Below are positions 9,980 through 18,062 of a DNA stretch of 36,720 bases, one piece after another; the first letter of the stretch is position 1, and each line of letters begins with the position of its first letter. Below the pieces are notes generated by a model. It was given only the letters and a program-made list of their open reading frames with translations, did not search any database and was not told where the DNA came from. The position numbers and the translations under genes were made by a program. This DNA comes from Rhodopirellula europaea 6C (lineage in GTDB: Bacteria > Planctomycetota > Planctomycetia > Pirellulales > Pirellulaceae). The DNA lies in contig NZ_ANMO01000045.1 in assembly GCF_000338295.1 (NCBI RefSeq), positions 1 through 36,720 of the forward strand, in the 5' to 3' direction.

Positions 9980-11476
9980 ATGTTGTCTTTCAAAGGCCCG
10001 CGTGCCAAAGATCTTTGCGACCCTCATTTGGGCGAAACCCGGCGTGCGTTTTTGCGAGTCGGTGGTGCGTCGCTGTTTGGATTGTCGCTGCCACAAATCA
10101 TGCAGTTGCAATCGAACCAAGCTCAGGCTGCTGAGGCGACCGGCAAAGCGGACGCTCACCACAGCGGTGGACCGGGGTGGGGCAAGGCCAAGTCGATCAT
10201 CATGGTCTATCTTCAAGGTGGCCCGAGTCACTTGGATTTGTGGGACCCCAAGGAAAACGTTCCGGACAACGTCAAAAGCCAGTTCAAACCAATCTCGACC
10301 AAGATTCCCGGCGTCAAATTCACAGAGAATCTGCCGCGATTGTCTCAGGTGAACGACAAGTTCACGATGATTCGGTCGATGTCGTACACGCCCAACGGTT
10401 TGTTCAATCATACCGCGGCGATCTATCAAATGATGACGGGATACACGACCGACAAGGTCAGCCCATCGGGACAGCTTGAACCGCCATCGCCAAAGGACTT
10501 TCCGAACTTTGGCAGCAACATCGTCAAGATGAAGCCGCTCGACGAACCGATGTTGCCGTTCGTCATGCTGCCGCGTCCGTTGCAAGAGTCCAACGTGGTC
10601 GGCAAAGGTGGCACGGCTGGTTTTCTAGGTAAAGCGTTTGATCCATACACGCTGTATCCACCCGGCGATGACATGGACATGGACAAGCTGCAAAAGATTC
10701 GCACGGATGATCTGTCGCTTCGCGACGAGGTCTTTGATGTTCGTCTGCAGCGGCGAGCCAATCTGCGTCAGGCTTTGAACGAGCAAATGCCCGTTATCAA
10801 CGAAGCGGTTGAAAAGTTCGAGCTGGACCAAAACTACGACCGAGCACTCTCGTTGATTTTGTCCGGTCGTGCTCGCGACGCGTTCCAGTTGTCCGCCGAA
10901 GACGATGTGCTTCGCGACGCTTATGGTCGCAACTCATTCGGTCAAAGCTGCTTGCTCGCTCGTCGTCTGGTCGAGGCTGGCACGCGAGTCGTCGAAGTCA
11001 TCTGGCCCAAGGTCGCCAACAGTGACAATCATTCCTGGGACCATCACTCGGGGCTTTCCAAACGGATGAAGGATCAATCGGCTCCGATGCTGGACAACGG
11101 GTTGACGACCTTGATCGAGGATTTGGACCAACGTGGCATGTTGGAAGAGACCTTGGTCGTCGCTGTTGGCGAATTCGGGCGCAGCCCACAGCGTGGTGTC
11201 AGCACGTCGGGCAACAACAACTCCGACGACGGTCGCGATCACTGGCCCTATTGCTACACCGCCGTGGTTGCGGGTGCGGGCATGAAACGAGGTTTTGTCT
11301 ACGGAAAGAGCGACAAGACCGCATCGGCACCTGTTGATAATCCGGTGCATCCCGCCGAGCTCCTCGCAACGATCTACCACAGCTTCGGCATCGATCCTGA
11401 AACGATCGTTTACAACCACCTCAACCAACCCCGCGAGTTGGTCAAAGCACAGGCAGTGACGTCGCTGATGACTTGA
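9980..11476 (+). CDS. Tat-exported DUF1501 protein
   Basis: This 498-residue protein belongs to the DUF1501 family, whose fold is related to sulfatases and phosphatases and whose activity is undetermined. The N-terminus has a twin-arginine signal: [10 protein letters not shown] (Arg21-Arg22) followed by the hydrophobic [11 protein letters not shown], implying export of a folded protein. Family-typical segments follow: [46 protein letters not shown] and [11 protein letters not shown], and a final [18 protein letters not shown]. The Asp and His residues in these segments are candidates for metal binding. The start ATG lies 28 bases after the stop of the cytochrome/DUF1553 gene, so the two are very likely one operon, the common planctomycete arrangement. 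They probably act together outside the cytoplasm. Confidence 0.92.
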   Translation: MLSFKGPRAKDLCDPHLGETRRAFLRVGGASLFGLSLPQIMQLQSNQAQAAEATGKADAHHSGGPGWGKAKSIIMVYLQGGPSHLDLWDPKENVPDNVKSQFKPISTKIPGVKFTENLPRLSQVNDKFTMIRSMSYTPNGLFNHTAAIYQMMTGYTTDKVSPSGQLEPPSPKDFPNFGSNIVKMKPLDEPMLPFVMLPRPLQESNVVGKGGTAGFLGKAFDPYTLYPPGDDMDMDKLQKIRTDDLSLRDEVFDVRLQRRANLRQALNEQMPVINEAVEKFELDQNYDRALSLILSGRARDAFQLSAEDDVLRDAYGRNSFGQSCLLARRLVEAGTRVVEVIWPKVANSDNHSWDHHSGLSKRMKDQSAPMLDNGLTTLIEDLDQRGMLEETLVVAVGEFGRSPQRGVSTSGNNNSDDGRDHWPYCYTAVVAGAGMKRGFVYGKSDKTASAPVDNPVHPAELLATIYHSFGIDPETIVYNHLNQPRELVKAQAVTSLMT

Positions 11477-11487
11477 TCGGTTGGTAA

Positions 11488-11576
11488 CCGGAATTCGCCA
11501 GAATTCGGACGCGTCACTAGAAAGAGAACGTTAACCGTCTGCTTGCGCCACCGAATTCTTGGCGAATCCGGCTACG
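11488..11576. repeat. Head-to-head hairpin pair 12 bases after the DUF1501 gene
   Basis: The left hairpin is CCGGAATTC, loop GCCA, GAATTCGG (11488-11508); the right one, CCGAATTC, then TTGGC, GAATCCGG (11551-11571), ends in CTACG (11572-11576). The two 21-base arms are also inverted repeats of each other. The left hairpin is followed by ACGCGTCACTAGAAAG, which resembles the tail ACGAGCACTAGCAAAAC after the hairpin at 36075. The rest of the gap to 11845 contains an open frame (11578-11910) with no support as a gene. Confidence 0.75.
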
Positions 11577-11845
11577 GTTGGCGATTGCCGTAGTGGATGA
11601 GGTCACGAATCCTCGAGCGTGGGACTTGAGCATTGGACTCGTTGCCTCGTCCAGTACCGAAGTTGATTTGATGAAGTTGGTGGCAAGAATCAGTTCAACT
11701 GGCACAATCAGTTCAACCAGGCCGGACGTGGGGCGACTGCAAGGGATTCCGTTTTTCATGACGTGCTCGCTCGTTCGGCGGAGCAACAACTTCAATGGTC
11801 AACCTGTTGAATTTGATTGCTTCCACTTTTCCGAGTGTTTGAGCC

Positions 11846-13162
11846 GTGTCTCCATCGTTGTTTTTCGCTGCCATCTTCTGTGGAAGCTGCTTCCTTCTGT
11901 TCGTGGGTAGCGCCGACGCGATCGAAGAATGGGAATGGAAACGACTGACGCGAAAACGGCTTCCGAAACTCCGCAGCGGCAAAGCGTTTGATGCTGCTTC
12001 CGCGAGGTCGGTCGATCAGTCCGCCGCGGCGTCGAAGACCGATGTGACCAAACACCCGAACCGATGGAAAGGTTGGCGATCGGCGAGCGTGCAATCGGTC
12101 AAAGATGAATCCCCGGATTGTCGCTCTTTCGTTTTCGTTCCGACCGACGGCGAACCGTTTCCACCATTCTTGGGCGGCCAGTATTTGACCGTGCGATTGA
12201 ACGATCCTTCGACGGGCAAGAACGTTTCGCGTTGCTACAGCCTTTCGAGCGGACCCGATGAACCGCACTACCGAATCACGGTGAAACGGGTTCCGGGCGG
12301 GACGATGAGCAACTTGCTGCACGACACAATCGATGTGGGCGATCGGATCGAGATCCAAGCCCCCAAGGGCAAGTTCCATTACTCGGTGGAAGCGAGCCAA
12401 AGCCAGAGTCCGGAACCACTGAACTTGATCGCGGCGGGCATCGGGATCACGCCCATGCTTTCGATGCTGTTTCAGAGTCTGAATGAGCGGATGGACCGCG
12501 AAGTCAATTTGTTCTACCAAGTCCGAAATGCAGTCGACGCACCCTTCCTGGCACCCATTCGCGAGATTGCGAAAATGCTGGAGGCCACGACCGGCGTTCG
12601 TGTGCATCTTTGGTTCAGCAAACCTGAAGATGATGATCTACGACCTGGGGATTCGATCGGACGATTGTCAGCGGAGCAGATCGTGGATCGTCTCGGTCAT
12701 CACCGCGGCGAATATTTGATCTGCGGACCGGACGTGTTCATGAATGCGATTGCCGAGGGATTGATCGATTGTGGAGCGTCCGCGAATCACGTGATGTTCG
12801 AATCATTTGGCGTGAAGTCCAAGTCGGCGGGAGCGTTGGCGGTCCCGGCCTGCGACTCTTGTGTTGATGAGTCAGACGCCAATGAGACTGGATCAGACGA
12901 TTCGATTGGCTGTAACGTGACGTTTCAAACCAGCGAGAAGTCCGCCTCGTTTGAGGCTGGGATGGACGGACTGCTGGACGTGGCTGAATCGCTGGACGTG
13001 GATGTCGACTCAGGGTGCCGCTCGGGTGATTGTGGTGCTTGCGTCCGTCGTTTGCTCTCGGGCGAAGTGAAGTATGCCGAGCCGCCGGAATGCGACGTGG
13101 ACGAAGGCGAAGCGGTCCTGTGCGTTGCCAAGCCGGTCAGCGAAGTCGTCGTCGACGCGTGA
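11846..13162 (+). CDS. FAD/NAD(P)H oxidoreductase with C-terminal 2Fe-2S ferredoxin domain
   Basis: This 438-residue protein has the order FAD-binding barrel, NAD(P)-binding domain, plant-type ferredoxin, as in reductase components such as Hcr of the hybrid-cluster protein and related oxygenase reductases. Visible motifs: RCYSLSS (129-135) for flavin, GIGITPMLSML for nucleotide binding, and YLICGPDVFM. The ferredoxin cysteines are C391, C396, C399 and C426 (CX4CX2CX26C). It should pass electrons from NAD(P)H through FAD and the cluster to a partner that is not visible here. The start is a GTG. The first 25 residues (LFFAAIFCGSCFLLFVGSADA) are hydrophobic, a signal peptide or anchor, which is unusual for this normally cytosolic family; a downstream start without this segment cannot be excluded. 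Confidence 0.85.
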   Translation: MSPSLFFAAIFCGSCFLLFVGSADAIEEWEWKRLTRKRLPKLRSGKAFDAASARSVDQSAAASKTDVTKHPNRWKGWRSASVQSVKDESPDCRSFVFVPTDGEPFPPFLGGQYLTVRLNDPSTGKNVSRCYSLSSGPDEPHYRITVKRVPGGTMSNLLHDTIDVGDRIEIQAPKGKFHYSVEASQSQSPEPLNLIAAGIGITPMLSMLFQSLNERMDREVNLFYQVRNAVDAPFLAPIREIAKMLEATTGVRVHLWFSKPEDDDLRPGDSIGRLSAEQIVDRLGHHRGEYLICGPDVFMNAIAEGLIDCGASANHVMFESFGVKSKSAGALAVPACDSCVDESDANETGSDDSIGCNVTFQTSEKSASFEAGMDGLLDVAESLDVDVDSGCRSGDCGACVRRLLSGEVKYAEPPECDVDEGEAVLCVAKPVSEVVVDA

Positions 13163-13170
13163 TCTCATCC

Positions 13171-13301
13171 CGTAGGCCAGGTTCCACCTGGCGATGGTTG
13201 CAGGCCGGTTGAGTTTGCATCTCAATCGAACGATCGTTCGCGAGGACGCCTCGCTTGGTTCCCAAGCATCGGCGTGGTTGCCATGTGGAACATAGCCTAC
13301 G
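13171..13301. repeat. Head-to-head hairpin pair between convergent genes
   Basis: The left hairpin is CGTAG, GCCAGGT, loop TCC, ACCTGGC (13171-13192), 8 bases past the oxidoreductase stop. The right one, read on the minus strand, is CGTAG, GCTATGT, loop TCC, ACATGGC (13301-13280). Outer ends and loops agree, while the stems differ and remain paired (one G-T pair in the right stem). The spacer of about 87 bases holds nothing recognised. The position between two converging genes is suited to ending both transcripts. Confidence 0.75.
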
Positions 13302-13342
13302 GGGTGGGCGAGCATCGGCGGGGAAGAAAACGGTTTGCCGAT

Positions 13343-14173
13343 TTAGGCGGTGCTTTTGCTTAGCAGCCAATCGGCCAGTCTTGGTGAGATCGCGTTGATT
13401 GCCATCAAGGCTCGGACCTTTGGTGGCAACACGATTTCAATCTTGCGTTTTTGGATGCATCGCAAGACAGCATCCGCGACGTCTTCGGGTGGCAATCCCT
13501 TCAGCTTGGCACCGCCGCCGGGTTGAGCTGCCGTGGCGGGAACGCCGGCTTTCTTGTCGGTTTGGTAGCGGTCGATCGGTTGATCATCATCGCGGCGAAT
13601 GGGTCCCGGACACACCACGCCGACATGGATCCCGTCCGCTTCCAACTCCATTCGAAGTTGTCGCGAAAATCCGACTAGAGCGTGTTTCGCGATGACGTAG
13701 CCACCGAGGTAGCGCGGTGCGACTCGGGAGGCAAGCGAGCCAAGGTTGACGATCGTGCCTCGCGATTTCTTCAGTTCTTCGTAGGCGGCATGGCAACATG
13801 TCCATGCAGAGACAACATTGTCGCGAAACATTGATTCGAGTTCCGCGGCACCGCTATTGATCAGCAGCCCACGGTCGCTGCGTCCGACAACGTTGATCAA
13901 AACGTCCAGCGATCCAAATTTCGCAACGTGATGTTCGACCAATAAGTTCATCGCGTCCGAATCGCAAGCGTCACCGGCGAAGGTGTTGACATTCTCGCCA
14001 CTGAATTCGCTCGCCAGAGTCGTTGCCGCTTGGTCCAGCCGTTCTGGATTGCGTCCCAGCATCGTGATCGAATAGCCCTCGCCGAGCAGACGACGACAGA
14101 CGTGCAGACCCAGGCCCGCGGAAGCTCCCGTGACGATGGCCGATGCTGTCTTCGTCGGCGAAGTCACACCCAT
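13343..14173 (-). CDS. Short-chain dehydrogenase/reductase (second of a pair)
   Basis: This 276-residue classical SDR has TGASAGLG (15-22) for NAD(P) binding, INVVG (93-97, in place of the usual NAAG), the catalytic Ser146 in VNLGSLAS and the Tyr159/Lys163 pair in YVIAK. After Tyr comes a PGPIRRDDD substrate-loop region and a C-terminal extension (PPKVRALMAINAISPRLADWL) that resembles membrane-associated SDRs of lipid metabolism; the substrate is unknown. The ATG at 14173 lies inside the end of the upstream SDR gene (10-base overlap), which implies translational coupling; the longer open frame from 14581 overlaps that gene and is arginine/histidine-rich, so it is rejected. Confidence 0.88.
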   Translation of the reverse strand: MGVTSPTKTASAIVTGASAGLGLHVCRRLLGEGYSITMLGRNPERLDQAATTLASEFSGENVNTFAGDACDSDAMNLLVEHHVAKFGSLDVLINVVGRSDRGLLINSGAAELESMFRDNVVSAWTCCHAAYEELKKSRGTIVNLGSLASRVAPRYLGGYVIAKHALVGFSRQLRMELEADGIHVGVVCPGPIRRDDDQPIDRYQTDKKAGVPATAAQPGGGAKLKGLPPEDVADAVLRCIQKRKIEIVLPPKVRALMAINAISPRLADWLLSKSTA

Positions 14174-14895
14174 TCTTGCGTGGTGGGTTTGATCACGATT
14201 TCGGGCACACAAGCTCGCGGTGGCAGCTGGCAAATCGACAGCACGACCGACGCGATGTCTTCCGGCTGCAGGATCGATTCCTTGTGCTCTTGGCTGACCG
14301 GTACGGGACGGTTGTCCAAGATCGGCGTGTTGACTTCGCCCGGATAAACGTTGGTGATTCGAACGCCTTCGTGACGGACTTCGTTGGCGACAGCGGTGCC
14401 CATCGCGGTCATCGCGAACTTGCTGGCACAGTAAACGACTCCGCCCAGCGTGATGGCTCGTTTGCCGGCCACGGAGGAAATGTTGATGATCAGGCCATCG
14501 TGCCGGTCTCGCATCGCACCGATGACTTGGTGGATGCAGCGGTAGGCACCGGTGGCATTGATTCGAAGAACGCGGTCCCACTCATCTGGATCCATTTCCG
14601 CCATGGTCCGTTTGGCGATGTTGATCCCGGCGCTGTTGACCAAGATGTCCACGTCACCGACGTTCGTTCGGACGTCTTGGAAGAAAGCTTCGATGCTTTC
14701 GTTTTCGGCAACATCGATGGTGTGCGTTCGAACAGGGTTGGGCGAATCGATCGACCCGGCGAGTTCTTTCAGGGGTGCCTCACGACGGCCACCGATCGTG
14801 ACTTTCGCACCCGCCATCGCCAATTCGCGAGCGATCCCTGCACCGATTCCGGTGCCTCCACCGGTGATGGCAACGACTTTGTCTTTCAAATTCAT
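14164..14895 (-). CDS. Short-chain dehydrogenase/reductase (first of a pair)
   Basis: This 243-residue classical SDR starts MNLKDKVVAITGGG; an in-frame TTG four codons upstream (14907) is a poorer start. TGGGTGIG (11-18) forms the dinucleotide-binding turn, NSAG (87-90) follows strand 4, Ser141 sits in NISSVAG and Tyr155/Lys159 form the YCASK catalytic pair. The closing VYPGEVNTPI segment is typical of reductases resembling YdfG or clavaldehyde dehydrogenase types. The exact substrate cannot be told. It is the first gene of a two-SDR operon, with the next gene starting inside its last codons. Confidence 0.9.
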   Translation of the reverse strand: MNLKDKVVAITGGGTGIGAGIARELAMAGAKVTIGGRREAPLKELAGSIDSPNPVRTHTIDVAENESIEAFFQDVRTNVGDVDILVNSAGINIAKRTMAEMDPDEWDRVLRINATGAYRCIHQVIGAMRDRHDGLIINISSVAGKRAITLGGVVYCASKFAMTAMGTAVANEVRHEGVRITNVYPGEVNTPILDNRPVPVSQEHKESILQPEDIASVVLSICQLPPRACVPEIVIKPTTQEWV

Positions 14896-15044
14896 GGTGG
14901 AATGCAAGTTGGGGGGATGATGCGTGGGGGAAGTTTGATTTTCGATTTGCGGCGGGCATTTCGCAATCCCCCCTTGGCGACACGGTTATAGTGAGGATGC
15001 TTGTTTTGCTCCCCCCTCACTCTTGTTTTCCCACAGGAAAATCG

Positions 15045-15623
15045 ATGTCACGTTTTTTGCTTCTCACGCTCGCCCTGGGTTGTCTGATGAATGCTCCTCA
15101 ACCTGTTTCCGCCGCTGACTCCACCGCGGATCACGAATGCGTGTTGGCTCACGAGGCCAAAACCATCGAAGGCAAGGAAGTGGATCTGCACGACTACGAG
15201 GGCAAAGTCGTCCTGATCGTCAACGTCGCCAGCAAGTGCGGCTACACCAAGCAGTACGCTGGATTGCAATCGCTGTACGAAGCCCACAAAGACGACGGGT
15301 TGGTCATCCTCGGATTCCCTTGCAATCAATTCGGTTCGCAGGAACCAGGTACGAACGCGGATATCCTGGAATTCTGCAGCGCTCGGTACAACGTCACGTT
15401 CCCAATGATGGGCAAGGTCGACGTCAATGGCGATGACGCGTCGCCTTTGTACAAGCAGTTGACCAGCGTCGAAGCCAAACCGGCTGGCAAGGGTCCGATC
15501 AGTTGGAACTTTGAAAAGTTCTTGATCGGTCGCGATGGTCAAGTTGTTGGACGCTACAAATCAAGGGTTGCGCCATCGGACGAAGAATTGGTCTCGGCGA
15601 TCAAGTCCGCTTTGAAGGGCTGA
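15045..15623 (+). CDS. Exported glutathione-peroxidase-family protein
   Basis: This 192-residue protein has a signal peptide (MSRFLLLTLALGCLMNAPQP, cleavage near VSA-AD) and then a thioredoxin-fold peroxidase. The peroxidatic Cys65 is in SKCGYT, followed by GFPCNQFGSQEPG with the family Gln and by SWNFEKFLIG with the Trp and Asn of the catalytic tetrad. Non-animal members usually take electrons from thioredoxin rather than glutathione. The start at 15045 has AGGAAA 5 bases upstream; the longer frame from 14991 has no signal-like start. An intrinsic terminator follows the stop. It should remove hydrogen peroxide or lipid peroxides outside the cytoplasm. Confidence 0.92.
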   Translation: MSRFLLLTLALGCLMNAPQPVSAADSTADHECVLAHEAKTIEGKEVDLHDYEGKVVLIVNVASKCGYTKQYAGLQSLYEAHKDDGLVILGFPCNQFGSQEPGTNADILEFCSARYNVTFPMMGKVDVNGDDASPLYKQLTSVEAKPAGKGPISWNFEKFLIGRDGQVVGRYKSRVAPSDEELVSAIKSALKG

Positions 15624-15640
15624 TAGCGAGACGTCAGCGC

Positions 15641-15686
15641 AAAAAAAACGGGGCGAACTTGTCATGCAAGTTCGTCCCCATTTTTG
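15641..15686. terminator. Intrinsic terminator after the peroxidase gene
   Basis: The stem is GGGGCGAACTTG (15650-15661) with CAAGTTCGTCCCC (15667-15679), one bulged base, loop TCATG. ATTTTTGTTT follows and eight A precede it, so it could stop transcription from both sides between the convergent peroxidase and YTV genes. Confidence 0.9.
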
Positions 15687-15715
15687 TTTGATCGCGTAGA
15701 TTCCACAGGAGCACC

Positions 15716-15786
15716 CCGGTGACTTCGTGGCCGGTGATCCGTTGTTCGGTCGGATGTCCGGATCAACACGGCCGACGAAGTCGGTT
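15716..15786. repeat. Long imperfect inverted repeat 3' of the YTV gene
   Basis: The left arm (15716-15741, containing GACTTCGT and GGTGATCCG) pairs with the right arm (15759-15786, containing CGGATCAAC and ACGAAGTC), with a few mismatches and a loop of about 17 bases. It lies about 80 bases past the stop of the minus-strand YTV gene. It may protect or end that mRNA. Confidence 0.55.
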
Positions 15787-15867
15787 GAGGTCGCTTTGTG
15801 GAGAGCGTTACGTCAGTGGTTCTCTGGGTAGCCCCGTCGTAGGGGGCCCCCGGAGATCCGAATTCAA

Positions 15868-17607
15868 TTAGCAACCGCAAGCTGGTGCAACATCGCATCC
15901 AGCGTCGCAACCGCAGTCGTTTCCGCAGCCACATCCGTGTCCGCCGAGGATGCCCTTGAGCAAGCTACGGATAGGACCAGCCGAAGCAGGTGCACATGCT
16001 GGAGCACAAGCGTCTGCACAAGGATCTGCACATTCGCAAGCTGGAGCTGGGCAGCAAACAGTCACTGGGACTTGCTTGCAGACAACTCGTGGCACGCAAC
16101 GAGTCACGGTGTAAGGCTCGCAAACTTTGCGGCACTTCTTGACCTTGATCGTTTCTTGGTAGCACTCTTTGCGGCAAGTCGTGTGGCACACGGTCTTGGT
16201 ACGGCATTCTGGGACCATCTTGCAAACTTTGTACTCGCAAACTTTGGTGCGGCACTCAGGAACCATCTTGCAGACGGTGTACTTGCAAACTTTGGTGCGA
16301 GGCTCGCAAACCATCTTGCAAACGGTGTAGTTGCAAGTCTTGGTGCGGCACTCAGGAACCATTTTGCAGGTCGTGTAGTTCACAGTCTTTTGACGGTTTT
16401 CGCAAACCATCTTGCAGACTTTGTACTCAACGGTCTTGGTACGGCACTCAGGAACCATCTTGCACACGGTGTAGTTGCAAGTCTTGGTACGGCACTCAGG
16501 AACCATCTTGCACACTTTGTACTCAACGGTCTTGGTGCGGCACTCAGGAACTCGACGGCACACGGTGTAAGGGATTTCACGAGTACGGCATTCTGAGACA
16601 TACTTGGTGCAAGTCACTTCTTTTTGCTCGCAAGTTGGGACCCAGACTTTCTTGCAGATCGTCTTGGGGCAACCTTGAACGCATTCCACTCGGCATTTGC
16701 CGGGGCAGTACACGGTTCGGCAAGTTGCTGCATCGAAGTACGAAGTACCGGGCTCACGCACGGTGCGACGAATCATCGGTCCAGGAACGGTTTCCGTGAC
16801 AGTTTCCCAGTGTCCACCTTTGACCGTGATGGTCTTGGTGTACGTTTGAGGAACGCTGACGCGGTAGGTTTCCGTGCGAACTTTTTGTTCTTGCACGGTG
16901 TTGTAAACCGTGTAGTTGATGTTTCGCGTACGAGTTTCGTACGTTGGCACCATCACGGTGTAGTTGGTCACTTTTTGACGAGTTTCGTACACAGGTTTGT
17001 TGACCGTGTAGTTGATCGTCTTCGTACGAGTTTCGTACACAGGTTTCTTGACTGTGTAGTTGATCACCCGTTGGTGCTGTTCGTAAACAGGCTTGTTAAC
17101 GGTGTAGTTGATCGTTTTCGTACGTGTTTCGTACACAGGTTTCTTGACTGTGTAGTTGATGACCTTTTCACGAGTCTCGTACACAGGCTTGTTGACTGTG
17201 TAGTTGATCGTGCGTTGGCGTGTTTCGTACGACGGCACCATGACCGTGTACTGAACTTCTTTTTGGTGAGTCTCTGGAACCATTCGCGTACGGTTGACCA
17301 CTTGGTCTTCGAAGTACACTTCGTTCCGTGTGCGGTAGCGAGTCTCTTCGACTTGCTCCATCACAGTTTCGCGAACGGTTCGCATCACGGTGTATGAGCC
17401 ACCGGCGACGGCGGAACCGTCAGCGACAACCGAACCACCAGCGACAGCTGAGCCTTCTGCCATTACCGATCCATCGGCAACAACGGAACCACCACAGCTG
17501 CTACAACCTTCGTAGCTGATCGCGCCGCTGTAAGCAGCGTGAGCAGCATTAGCGCCCGAGACGATCGAGATGATCATCAATGCAGGCAACAACCACAAAC
17601 GTTTCAT
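15868..17607 (-). CDS. YTV-repeat, cysteine-rich cell-wall-type protein
   Basis: This 579-residue exported protein starts at 17607 with GGAGAAA upstream; the longer frame from 17844 would bury the signal peptide (MKRLWLLPALMIISIVSGANAAHA). A short Gly/Ser/Ala repeat (VVADGSVMAEGSAVAGGS) follows. Then come two blocks of 16-residue repeats: about seven NYTVNKPVYETRTKTI-type units without Cys (about residues 115-250) and about seven NYTVCKMVPECRTKTC-type units with up to three Cys each (about 335-475). The end is Cys-rich (ACECADPCADACAPAC, HGCGCGNDCGCDAGC). YTV proteins of Rhodopirellula have been linked to its proteinaceous, cystine-rich wall; a structural disulfide-linked role is inferred here. 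It diverges from the Rex gene across a 455-bp region. Confidence 0.9.
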   Translation of the reverse strand: MKRLWLLPALMIISIVSGANAAHAAYSGAISYEGCSSCGGSVVADGSVMAEGSAVAGGSVVADGSAVAGGSYTVMRTVRETVMEQVEETRYRTRNEVYFEDQVVNRTRMVPETHQKEVQYTVMVPSYETRQRTINYTVNKPVYETREKVINYTVKKPVYETRTKTINYTVNKPVYEQHQRVINYTVKKPVYETRTKTINYTVNKPVYETRQKVTNYTVMVPTYETRTRNINYTVYNTVQEQKVRTETYRVSVPQTYTKTITVKGGHWETVTETVPGPMIRRTVREPGTSYFDAATCRTVYCPGKCRVECVQGCPKTICKKVWVPTCEQKEVTCTKYVSECRTREIPYTVCRRVPECRTKTVEYKVCKMVPECRTKTCNYTVCKMVPECRTKTVEYKVCKMVCENRQKTVNYTTCKMVPECRTKTCNYTVCKMVCEPRTKVCKYTVCKMVPECRTKVCEYKVCKMVPECRTKTVCHTTCRKECYQETIKVKKCRKVCEPYTVTRCVPRVVCKQVPVTVCCPAPACECADPCADACAPACAPASAGPIRSLLKGILGGHGCGCGNDCGCDAGCDVAPACGC

Positions 17608-18062
17608 CGTAAGTTTCTCCACAGGTAACAACGGGACGTTGTATGAACGCAGCTTCCTTTGGCCTGCCGGATACCCCCCGGCTTGACCTCTAAACCAATC
17701 AAAACCCAGACTGCTAAACCGATCCGCTGCCTGATTCACTGTCACGGTCGTGCAGATTGCCCGTCGACTGAACGAAGGCCGAGGCTGCGGGAGTGAGAGC
17801 GGGACGGCCCACACGTGGGCCAGGGAGGGTCGGTAAGGCTTCACTTACCAGCCGGTCAGAGATAAGCTGTGCCCAATGCGTGTGAGGCACAGGCGAGAAC
17901 TCTGCGGACTAGTAAAACTGATCTTGATGCACAAACTTCATCGTCTGCGGAACACTCGTTGAACAAGCAAACAGGGCAGTCCTGGCAAAACGGAACGATT
18001 GGGTCGTCAAGTCCTACCGACCTTGCAGGTTGTTCCAATCGCAACGACTGTGCGGCTGGATC
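17608..18062. promoter_or_regulatory. Divergent promoter region between YTV gene and rex
   Basis: This 455-bp gap must hold promoters for both divergent genes. Close to the YTV start there is a perfect inverted repeat ACAACG-GGA-CGTTGT (17628-17642) that would lie in its 5' leader. GCCGG and CCGGC flank a C run near 17667-17682. I found no clear Rex operator (TTGTGAA-N4-TTCACAA type) and no convincing -35/-10 pair. Small open frames here lack support. Confidence 0.4.

Noticed and set aside
11578-11910. 110-codon plus-strand frame before the oxidoreductase
   Set aside because: It overlaps the start of the oxidoreductase in another frame and has no motif or ribosome site.
14143-14991. 282-codon plus-strand frame over the SDR pair
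   Set aside because: It is the antisense shadow of an SDR with all catalytic motifs.
15842-15851. Perfect palindrome of five G and five C
   Set aside because: It is too short and has no loop, so nothing can be claimed from it.
16165-17255. Regular direct repeats that resemble a CRISPR array at first sight
   Set aside because: The 48-base period is coding repetition of the YTV protein; there are no unique spacers and no cas genes.
16624-17397. 257-codon plus-strand frame with regular hydrophobic repeats
   Set aside because: Its repeats are the antisense reading of the 16-residue YTV repeats; the minus strand has a signal peptide and a ribosome site.
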